The position numbers were made by a program, and so were the translations under genes. DNA of 64,000 nt, taken from NCBI RefSeq assembly GCF_001522545.3, contig NC_031769.1:69554640-69618639 (forward strand), given 5' to 3'. The notes beneath the pieces are model-generated. The model was not told where the DNA came from, made no database searches, and saw nothing but the letters and a program-made list of their open reading frames with translations. Of the stretch, positions 12,545 to 21,738 are shown piece after piece; positions within the stretch are counted from its first letter, which is position 1; each line of letters starts with the position of its first letter. This DNA comes from Parus major. Taxonomy: Eukaryota > Chordata > Aves > Passeriformes > Paridae.

Positions 12545-12787
12545 CTATTTTAACTCCATATTTTAAGGCATCCCCATATTCAGCAAGTACTGGTTCCAGG
12601 GGCTCTGGCTGGTCAGACAGCTCCAGGCTGAACCCTTTCAAGCTTTCCATAACCTTATGAGGGTGGTGAAACTTCACGACTTTATTTTCTCCATCAGAAA
12701 TTCTCATAATGTAATGCAGGAGAATCTCTGCCACCTCAAGAAAAAGCTGTTTTGTGAAGCCTTCAGCATTTTTAGCAGGTAAAAAGC
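12545..12787 (-). pseudogene. GAD3: GAD3-like glutamate decarboxylase, N-terminal PLP-domain exon, intact
   Basis: This 243-nt minus-strand exon (81 codons, phase 1 at both ends) is fully open. It reads FLPAKN, then FLEVAEILLHYIMR, KVVKFHHPHKVMESLKGF, SLELSDQPEPLEPVL and ALKYGVKIG. These align without gaps to the GAD1 segment starting LLPAKN and running through FLLEVVDILLNYV, LDFHHPHQLLEGMEGF, NLELSDHPESLEQIL and TLKYGVRTG. The HHPH and LELSD motifs separate it from CSAD and GADL1. The acceptor is TTTGTGCACAG (AG at 12789-12788) and the donor is GTAAAT (GT at 12544-12543), both at family exon boundaries. It is typed as pseudogene because another exon of the same locus has two stops; the exon itself looks functional. 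The next family exon (HPRFFNQL...) was not found between here and 5.9 kb. Confidence 0.88.
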
Positions 12788-15700
12788 CTGTGCACAAATA
12801 AGAAAATGGAAATCAGTGTTAAGCTTTAACAGCTCAGCCAGGGTGGTCAGAGGCTGTTTTGGTGGCTATGAATACCCTGCTGTGTTTCTCCCCACATATC
12901 TATTTCACAGGCAATCAAACAGCAGTGGGGATGTAAAAAAACAATGAAGAAAGGAAAAAACATAGTTATAAACATAGGACCATAAGACATGGATGTTTCT
13001 GCAACATTTTTAATCATGCTGTACTTCTTTGACAGCTGAAGTGCCGCAGATACACACCTGACTTGTGGGAGACTTGTCGATTGCTTAGTGACCATCTGCC
13101 CATGGGGAAGTTGAGGAAGGGTGAGAAGTGAAGCAATAGTGTCCTTTGCAGTCATTCCCAGGACACAGTGGTTTACTGCTCTTTATTTCCACCTTCCAGC
13201 AGCAATGCTAAAGCATGCCTCTCAGCAACAAAGGGAGATTTTATCCATAAATTTTCCCATTGCTCCAGAGGTGGCTGCCAGAATGACCAGTGTAATTTCA
13301 CAGAAAGAAGTGGAGAGCACAGAAGGTGAACATCTCTCTTTCCTCAATGAGGTCCTGAAAACACGTTTCTTCATATTTTCAGGGGGAGAGACAAGCATAG
13401 GTGGAGATGGGAAAAGATTTCCACGACCTGGCTAGTCTCCTTCAATGCTCTGCACAACTGTTTTGGGAATCCACATCATCAGCAACTTTCACCTTCTCTG
13501 ACTGAGGCAACAACCTCAACAAATACTCTTCTCTCAGGCTTGCCCTGATGAGAATAAAGAAAATTTTCTTTCTAGGTAAGTCTGAAGGGTAAGAAGATTC
13601 AACAGTTTTCAAAAGAGACTGTGAGTATTGTGAAGAATGATAGTGCACAGAGGCAGAGTTTGGAGAAAGGGGAACTTTACACTCAGCATCCTTCAGTTCT
13701 TCACTTTCTTCTCTCTCACATGTAGTGGTGGTCCTTAGATACCACCTGCTATGCTACCTGCCATATTACTGCACAGCAACCTACTCAGGCCCTGTGAGAT
13801 CTTCCCAAAAGACCAGGAGAAAAGGATATGTTCTAACATTTAAAATATAGTAATCACTTATTAAAAGGGTTTTGTATGTTTGTTTAATTTAGGCTTACCT
13901 AATGCATAGGTATTTGAAAAATAATTTCAAGCTCTTGGTGGAAGTTCCTCTCTCCTCACCCTCTTGCTGGAAACTGTAGATATGAGTTTTGCTTGCCTCT
14001 CTACACTTAAAATGAATGTCTTCATCTGCAGAAATAACATCAGGATAAGGATGAAGGAAGAGGGAGAAGAATAAGAAAAAGTATTACTAGGAGCTTAAGA
14101 ACATCCATACCTATAAGATGGGGTCTCTACCCAATTTAGCTGAAGATAGGATTTGGTACATGGCTATGAAAGTAACCTTTTGGTCTTGCATAGGGGAGGA
14201 TGCTCAAAAAAACAGATTAGAGAAGCTGAAAATAGTGAGGCATCTGAAATTTTTCCCTTCATGACCAGCTCCATGTAGACAAGAGACCAGCCTTTTGTGA
14301 TTGTATAATGACAAAAACACCAAAGACTAAATGAAGTGGTTCCATAAGCACCAAAGATGAAACCTAAAACCCTTAAAATTCTTTCAGTCTTTATGTATCT
14401 GATGAATCCTGTAACTTTTCTAAAGTTCCTATTAGCTAGTTTTTTATATAATGAGAAATACTTTCCTCAAAGTGGTGTATTTTAATATTAATATTTAATA
14501 CAATTAAAATAACTACAATATCAGTATTGATACCTACCCATTATCAAGTAGGGATTAATTGAAGTGTATTTATCACTAAACCATAGAATGAGAATGTCAG
14601 TAACTAGCAATGAAATTATTAAAAGCACCTTTTGCTTTTAAAAAAACCTTTCACAGCAAATACAAAATTTTATTTTTTGAAGAAAGAACTCACCTGCATT
14701 TTAGACTTTAATGAGACAAGGAATCAATAGCATGCTATCAATAGAAACATATGCCACCTCCTTTTGAGGAGCATGATTAGCATTCACAATTCAAAATAAG
14801 GGTTATATTGATTCACTTAGCACTTTTTCAGTCCTTATTCATGAAAAGGAGAATAGAAGAAACTTGAAAGGTTTTACTTTCCTTCCTTCCTTCCTTCCAC
14901 CTCTGCCTCTCTCGATGAGCCATAATTATCAGTGAAAAATGGAAAATATTAAATTTCACTGGTTTCTATATTTTTTTGTAGATGTTTTGTTTACTTCCCA
15001 ATGATTTGTCAAATGTCATTCACTTAAGTTTTTGGTTTTTTAAGCTCGCTGCAGGGAGGAAACTATTTGACTTCCACCCTGGACTCCACAGAAACTGCAC
15101 AGAAATAGCAGCTTTTAGGCCCTAACTGTTTATTCTGTAAACATCTTCTATCTTATAGAGATATTTTTATGCTAGTATAATGCTCATCAGGTGTGTTTGT
15201 GTTTTTAATAGAAGGTACTAACAAACTGACTCTCAGATTCAGTTTTGTTTTTCTTGCTCTCATTTCCATTGCAATGGAGGACTACAGGTGATTAGGATAG
15301 TGGAGATTTTTCTACCAGAAGTTTCTGAGAAAAAAACATGTCACTTAAAGTAAAATTTTTTGCTAGAACCCCAAACAATTTTTCTGACATATCTCATAGT
15401 TTTCTTAAGCACTCCCTTCCCTCCTTGAGAAGGATACTTGTCTAACCTCCAGCTCTTGTAAGACATCGCTCCTGTGTCATCTTTCTTTGTCTGCAGCAGA
15501 AGAACTGTATGGGCAGTACCTGTCCTACAGAGGGAGTCAAGGAAATGAGGATGGTGAATGAAGTACAGTTTAGGGAGCTACGATAGTCAGAATGTAAGAT
15601 CTAAGATCTGGATCTTTAGAAGAAACCTTTCAAGTTCAATTTTCCCTTGTCTTATCAAACCCTGGGTTGAAAAATTAAGTGTTGGGATCCAGATTGAGTG

Positions 15701-15834
15701 ACAGGAGCACTAGTACAATTTATTTTAGAACATTTGCTGGGGTAAGTCTTGCTGATATGCTCCATTCTAGATTTGGGCTTATTTTCCAGAAGTAAGTTGG
15801 TGAAATGGAACTGAAACATTACCTTTTTCATTAC
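12788..15834. other. No gene seen (inferred intron or flank)
   Basis: This stretch between the recognised GAD3-like exon and the candidate upstream exon holds no repeat family I can name apart from a short TTCC microsatellite at 14879-14898. Minus- and plus-strand ORFs of 60-104 codons occur but show no family signature. Confidence 0.5.
14879..14898. repeat. (TTCC)5 microsatellite
   Basis: A perfect tetranucleotide array of about five copies with a pyrimidine-only plus strand. Confidence 0.9.
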
Positions 15835-15948
15835 CTAATGGCAAATTGGTAGAGTGTTTTTGTTGAAGTTTTACTGCAGTAAGAAAGAAGTCTTCCATTG
15901 CTTCCATTGCCATTACACAAAGAAATGAGGCAAACATCTTCATGTTAT
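15835..15948 (-). other. Candidate exon upstream of the GAD3-like gene, unrecognised
   Basis: This minus-strand block of 114 nt is open in one frame, with an AG acceptor (GCCAACAG, AG at 15950-15949) and a GTAATG donor (GT at 15834-15833). It encodes a short hydrophobic and helical-looking stretch including MEAMEDFFLTAVKLQQKHS. Its exit phase (one base, G, of a split codon) matches the entry phase of the recognised exon at 12787 and would give Gly-Phe-Leu-Pro-Ala-Lys-Asn across the junction. I do not recognise the peptide, and GAD N-termini are poorly conserved, so membership of that gene is only a hypothesis. A chance open frame is quite possible. Confidence 0.25.
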
Positions 15949-18614
15949 CTGTTGGCATCAATTGCTACCTCCATACACGTGTACAGTAACCTACATGCTC
16001 CCTGCTGCACATGAAGTGAAAAACTATAATGTCTGGCAGAAGTTGCTCATGTATCTTCAAGCCAATGGATTTCACACATACAGCTTTCAGAGTTTTCTTT
16101 TTAAAATTTCATCCTTCAGTTAGCTCTACCTCATTTCAATTCGTTTTAGCAGAAATGCATATACACATCTACAGATGAAATATTTGCCTTCAGTGACTGT
16201 CTAACATGAAAGCCATTACAATTTACTAAACTTTCACTATTGGCCTTTGCTTTTGTTAACTTTGCTCTCAGCTATTTTTTTCTATTATAAAATGCATATT
16301 ATAATAAACCAAGTCTTTCTGAACTTCACATTTATTTTAATTATTCTTCCCTCAGAAAAGGAATGTGAAAAGCCAACTACTCTTCATCAAGCAATATTGC
16401 ATTAAAATTTTTAATTTTAAACATGGCTAATATGAATATAAAGCAATGGTGGAAATAGACCTCAAAGCATTAAATGTCAAGATTTTTGATGCCTAGATTA
16501 TAAAATGTTTGACTTCAAGTTTAACTGCTTGTATAGATTACCAGCAGTTGAAATTACTGAGACTGAATTATAAAAGACCAGAGCAGAACCTCCCAAAGGA
16601 TTTACTCCATTTTCTTCTGCAAAATTAATTTACACTGTATTTGCATCACTTCTCTCAGCCAGTATCTTCACCAGCCTGGAGATGTGACAGCACAGTCAGT
16701 AAGCCACCTGGTCGTACACTGCTGTATTGGGTGCTACACAGCCCTTTCTTTACACATCCAAGAAAAACATCGAGCAAACAGATGTCTTGAATTCTGAGCA
16801 CAAGAATGCTTCAAAATTAGCATGGCTGGTCTCTCTAACCCAGATAAAGAACAAGAAAAACAGACATAAAAGGAAACATTCTTGTTCTCAGGGCACCATC
16901 TTAAGGTTGTGTGAAGCCTCTTTCATTCATGTCCAACATAAAGCCTTTTCCTCATGGCTTAGGAGATCTTGTTCTCCTTAAAACTGGAATAATGCATCAC
17001 TAGCCCACCTGCATGTGTGAAAGATAAATGCAAAATAACATCAAGAAGCTCTCTCCTCTCTGAATTCATTTATTCAGAGGGAGCTGGGAGAGTTAAGAGG
17101 AAAGCACTTAGCTCAAAAGATTCATCAGATTAGACATCACTCTTGAGGCACAAACTTACATCCCATTTAAGGTGTTGGATGGGAGAAGGACAGAAAAGAA
17201 GCTTTTAAAGTGGCTGCTCACTTTCAATTTCCTCAGAAAAAGATAAGACAAGGACCACAATAAAGCCTGTCACAACAATTTTGGAAGCTGTAAAATCTAC
17301 GTTTTCCTTTCAAACAGCTCCTTTGAGCACTCCATGTTCTCAACAACAGTAATTGAACGACAAAGCTTTTACAGCTTCTGAAATGCTTGTTCCTGTTCCC
17401 TCTTTACATAGATCAAGGGCAGTAAGAGGGTAATTACTGACTCACTGGCAATACACAGCCCACCAAAAGCTTGAAAATCAGTAGATATGCCATTTTTATG
17501 TTCTTAGACTTTAATTAGATAAAGCAAATGGACTGACGAGGGCTTTTGTAGCCATTGGCTCTTCTCTTTTGTCAAACAGGTTGGTTTTTTTTTGTTTTTT
17601 TTTTTTTTTACAGAAGTTTGGGGTTTTTTTCTCTTGAGCTTCCTTTTTAGATTAACTACCTGCAATATCCTATAAGGCCCTAATACTGACCCACTTGACC
17701 ACAGGAGGGTCATTCTTGCTTAGGTATCGCCTTACTGTAATTACATCTACATTGCCTTTTTACTAGGCACTGCTTCATGCCTGCAGTGGTTCAGAGGCTT
17801 TTGCCTCACCAGATATTCAATTCTCCCTTGGACAAGATCACACAGTACACACAGTGCAAACTGGCTGTTTTGCCTTCTAACCCAATGCCCATCCACAATG
17901 TTCTTCAGCTGGAAAGTGCAGTCTAACCTGCCCTCCAACACCCACAGCATCCATCTGCTTCTCTCATAATGCCACTGCCACAGCAGTCTCTGAAGAAGGC
18001 CATGTCAGACATTTGATCTAAGTTACTGTCCCTTTCTCCCTCTGTTGCTGACAGGGGCACTACAACATCATGAGCAGGCTCAGTTTTTGGAGGGAGATGG
18101 GACATGAGTGAGGTTACTTCCTCAGCTCCATCTGCATTTTTTTTTACTTTAAAGCAACCATGCAGCCATAGCCTGAGATCTTTTAAGATTTGAGTATAAG
18201 ATGAATGCGCCATACATGCACTTGCACAGAAATACTGAGTGAATTTATGGTTAAAGTGACATGTTTCACAGCTGGTTTGCCTGTGTGGTGATGGCACCAC
18301 AATTTAGGACAGCCTAGTGCACAGATTATTAGGGACAATGGGAAGCTAAACCCTGCCCAAAATAAAAGCCTAAAAACCCACTAAAGAGCATTCATTTAGT
18401 CTTCAGTGTGGGTGGAGGCATGCCTACAGCTTCCTCAGCACCAGGGCACCACAGAGGCAGTTTGACAGCCAGCCTTGGAAAACTCTTCCACTTTCTGTCC
18501 ATGTCAACATCCACATCTGTCTCCATCCTCAAACCTGGGATTAGCTGTAGGATAGGGCTCCCTTTTCCAGGTGTGTGGTGGTGCATTTTGTTAATACATG
18601 TTTTACATATGGTT
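15949..18614. other. No recognised gene; T-rich run and unassigned minus-strand ORF
   Basis: It holds a T-rich run at 17585-17609 and, at 17923-18300, a 125-codon minus-strand open frame that I do not recognise. GC content rises from about 17.9 kb toward the retroviral element. Part of this flank may belong to an older, unrecognised repeat. Confidence 0.4.
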
Positions 18615-19277
18615 TGTCCTGGTTACTCACCCCCCAAAGGGGAATGGTTGTGCACAGCTTATCTCCTCTTTTTCCTGAATGTCATTCACCCCAAGACACT
18701 TCCCTATTTTCCATAATGGTCTGTGTCAATCTCCCCCTTGTCTAATCATCCTAAATTCCCAGTTGCCCATCATTACATGCCCTACCCCTAGTTCCAGACC
18801 CTTCTCTGTCTATCATTGCAAACTCTAGCCTTTGTTTTGGAACCTTCCCTGTCAATCCCATAACCCTCGAGGCCCCATATGTGACTGGTCCTCTCCAATC
18901 TCTCATCCCTGTTGGCCCCTGCATTGTAATGCCCTCCCATTGCTCCTCCCTCCTGGAGTCCCCATTGGCTGATTGTATGTACCCGCCCATCAATTTTGAG
19001 TTGTATAAAATCCTGAGCACAGCAACACTTGGGGCGGTCTTTGGTCCCTGATCTCCCTGGGGAATAAAGCTCTCTGGGAGTCACACCAAAGGCTCCTCTC
19101 CATTCTTTACCCATCCTCGGCGTTTCCTTTGACACCAAAAGCCGTAGAGCATGCCAGCCTGACCCACACAACTCATCAGCTGTACCCCTGATGGCACAGC
19201 TTTCTGGGGACAGCCCACACATCTGCTGCCATGCCACAGGCTAGCCTGGGCTGACCAAATTCAGACATGACAACGGT
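18615..19277 (+). mobile_element. 5' LTR of the betaretrovirus-like element
   Basis: About 660 bp with retroviral promoter architecture in order: an ATTGG (inverted CCAAT) box near 18964, a TATA box TATAAAA at 19004, and an AATAAA signal at 19063-19068 some 60 bp later, marking a short R region. A C/T-rich U5 follows and ends just before the primer site. Start and end are approximate: the terminal bases ...ACAACG before the GTG spacer are not a clean CA. Confidence 0.75.
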
Positions 19278-19280
19278 GTG

Positions 19281-19298
19281 TGGCACCCAATGTGCGCT
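19281..19298 (+). other. Retroviral primer-binding site, tRNA-Lys type
   Basis: TGGCACCCAATGTGCGCT matches the lysine-tRNA primer site TGGCGCCCAACGTGGG except for changes that are mostly CpG decay (CG to CA or TG). It lies directly after the LTR, where reverse transcription of the minus strand would have started. This type of site is typical of betaretrovirus-like elements. Confidence 0.8.
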
Positions 19299-19718
19299 AA
19301 TCTCGAGGCACAGAAGACCTCTGGCTTTTTTTGTGCCAGCTGGTGCCCACCACCGTGGGGATTGCAGTGGGCAGCCTTAGGTGCAAAGCTGCCATGGACT
19401 TTGGTCTTCAGCTATGGTGTGTCAGAACCCCTGCATGAGCATGCTGCTTTTTGGTCAGTGGTGCTCTCAGGGGAGGAGGAGACAACCCAACTGGACCCGA
19501 GGATCTTTTCCCGGACCAGGGACCCCAGTTGCAGTTTCCCTTTCCGGAGCAGCCGCAGGGTGAGTATAAGGATAGGGGTACATGGGGAAAGGGGAATGCA
19601 ACGGGCTAAAAGCCCCATGTTAGCTGCACACAGTACCCAGCGCCTTAGGCTGTCTCCAGACCCTTTTAAGTGTCATTTTTTTGCTGTAATTGGGGGTGGG
19701 TCAAGCTGCACTGACATA

Positions 19719-21660
19719 ATGGGGTCCAAATTGTCAATGCAGCAGCAGGAGGTTTATCTCCAAGTTGTGGGTACCCTTGTGGGTGGGGGAATAAAGCTTT
19801 TGAAGGGAACGTTAAAATGGTTTATTTGATGGTTATTTTTCCATTTCCCTAATTTGACCCCAAACAATATTAAAACTGTAGAATTTTGGAATAAAGTGGG
19901 ACAAAAATTAACAGCATTCACAAAATCACGAGATCAATCTGGAAATGATTTTTATTGATTTTTCATATTAATGTTAGCGGCCACAAAGGAATGAGAGAAG
20001 TTAAAGAATTTAAAAGAAATGGAAAAACAGCCACCCGTTATCCCCAGTTCCTCCTGAAGCCCCTCTTCCCTTGTCTCCTGATCCTAACCCTTCTTTCCCT
20101 ACACTGGGAAGGCTGTGCAGAGTAGTCCACCAAAAGGTGCAGGGCAGCTGCAATTCCACTGCAAGCCAACACCCTGGTTTTCCACAACCCCCTCAGTACC
20201 CTTGCCCTTACAGTACTGGCCATGCTTTCAAGGAACTGCACCCAAGCCCTTTTCCTGCTCCCTCTGACCATAGTTATAAGCCCCAAGTTTTTCTCCCAGA
20301 GAGTTTGCCCTCAACCTCCCAAAATGGCTCCCAGAAGCCTCAAGATGGTGGGTGCCACATGACAGGCCCCCCCACTTGGGTTTCTTCCCCCCAGAATCCC
20401 TTTTTCCCTTTTACCCCTCTTCCACCTAACCTTTTCCTTCCTCCCAACTTCCCTTACCTCTATGGATTCCAACCGTTCTCTTGTGTCACTGCCCTCAGCT
20501 CCACCCTTCACTCCACCCACTGCTTTGTGGCCTTTCAAGCAAGGCAAATACCCTGGTTCAGAAGCCAGCACTGTGGCCCCCTTGGCCACACGGACCATTC
20601 TACCCACAAGACATCAATGTGATGGATGGCGGAGATAGCGTTTATTGCAGGAGAATTTAACATTTTATAACCTAGGGTCATTGTGTTACTCCCATCTGCT
20701 TTCATCACAGCTAGGTGCTATTGGCTAATTGCAGGGGTCATTACCATACTATGTGGAGAAGGGGGGGTTACTAACTCTGTTACATCCCGAAATCTTCTGT
20801 GCCGCCATGCCCTACTGCTACACTGCTTCTCCCCCACATGGCATCACCTGAAATCCCCACCTCCTCAAGTAACTCCGCCCAGATTCCCGCACCCTCCTTC
20901 TGCAGTTCCACCCTCCCTCTTCCTCCTTCCGGTTCCCATGCTCTGAGAGCCAGAAGTGGCAGGCCTGGAAACGGGAACTAGGAGCAGGAGGCCCTTCGCT
21001 TCGCCGCACTGGTTATTTATAGAAGTGTGCAATTCCCAAACTGGGAGCCCTTAACATATCAAAGCACGAAAGAACTCTGTAGAGCCCAGAAAGAATTCAG
21101 GAGGAACAGTGAGGTTTTTTTAAGGATTGTTAGAAGCCACCTTCTCCTTGAATGTGTTGGTCCTTAGTGACCTTAAAGGTTTATTTTTGTGTTTACTCTC
21201 TCCCTCAGTGTTCACTCTGTGGGACAAGACATGGAAGAAATTACTTGGGGACCTCCTTTCTGGGTTGCTACAGGACTCCAATGCCTATGATTTAAATGGA
21301 AATTACTTATCTTTTAATCTTGTCTGTGGCAAAGGAGAGTGGGCTGATCCATACAAGCAGGTGGCAGAAATCGCAATGCCTGTCTTCAGTTTAATAAAGG
21401 GAACTGCAGAAAAGGCATTTAAGATCCTGCCAGTGGAGGAAGTAATGGAGAGTTACTTCGACATTAACCAGCTCCCCTCTGAGCCCTTCCTAAAGGTTAT
21501 AGATCGACTACGAGCAGCTGTGGAGAGCCAAATTGAGGACAGAGACCTGCAGGCCAAGGTGATCCTAGAGATGGGGCAGAGGAACACCAGTGAGACCTGT
21601 AGAAGGATCATCCTGGGCCTGCTGGTGCAGCCATCACCACACAGGTGCTTGTCTGGTTTC
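19719..21660 (+). pseudogene. gag: Broken gag (matrix, proline-rich region, capsid) of the endogenous retrovirus
   Basis: The likely start is the ATG at 19719, which opens with Met-Gly and Ser at position 6, the N-myristoylation signal of matrix proteins. That frame meets a TGA at 19827-19829 and further stops. A proline-rich segment, as found between matrix and capsid, is open at about 20071-20616 in another frame. After the inserted LTR (20618-21056), the capsid part is open at 21127-21738. Residues 115-134 of that frame (from 21469) form the major homology region, with the invariant Q, E, F and R arrangement, followed by a QRNTSETCRR segment typical of the capsid C-terminal domain. Similarity ends near 21650. 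Zinc knuckles, protease and pol are absent. Stops, frame changes and the insertion make the gene non-functional. Confidence 0.8.
20618..21056 (-). mobile_element. Solo LTR inserted antisense into the endogenous gag
   Basis: Read on the minus strand, this 439-bp unit starts TGTTAAGG and ends CATCACA, so it has TG...CA ends. It carries an LTR promoter in that orientation: a CCAAT box (TTAGCCAATAG, about 20726), TATAAAA (about 20669) and AATAAA (20646-20641). It is flanked by CATCAA (20612-20617) and TATCAA (21057-21062), a 6-bp target duplication with one mismatch, which is the length expected for ERVK integrase. Its internal region is gone, consistent with recombination between two LTRs. Its sequence does not resemble the host provirus LTR, so it came from another family and is younger than the gag it interrupts. 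Confidence 0.85.
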
Positions 21661-21738
21661 ATCTTCTCAGCTATCACATTTGGAAGGTGTCATGACACTT
21701 GCAAAAACATCGCTTGTTGCATTTGCCATTTTGTGTAA

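Larger units (their letters stand above)
18615..21660 (+). mobile_element. Endogenous betaretrovirus-like provirus, 3'-truncated (5' LTR, primer site, gag)
   Basis: A GC-richer block in plus orientation with the order 5' LTR, primer-binding site complementary to a lysine tRNA, untranslated leader, and a gag with stops and frame changes. It ends soon after the capsid region. I find no pol, env or 3' LTR before the sequence returns to ordinary AT-rich DNA, so the copy is defective and 3'-deleted. The lysine-type primer site, a Gag start of the form MGxxxS and the capsid homology region point to the beta-like group often labelled ERVK in birds. A separate LTR is inserted in it at 20618-21056. 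The left boundary (TGTCCTGG at 18615) and right boundary are estimates, because no matching second LTR exists to fix them. Confidence 0.8.

Noticed and set aside
20071..20622. Proline-rich 183-codon frame as a separate host gene
   Set aside because: It lies between the matrix-type start and the capsid of the endogenous retrovirus and fits the proline-rich linker of Gag; its last codons run into the inserted LTR.
20683..21009. Several overlapping short frames rich in proline and serine
   Set aside because: They lie inside the antisense solo LTR and have no independent support.
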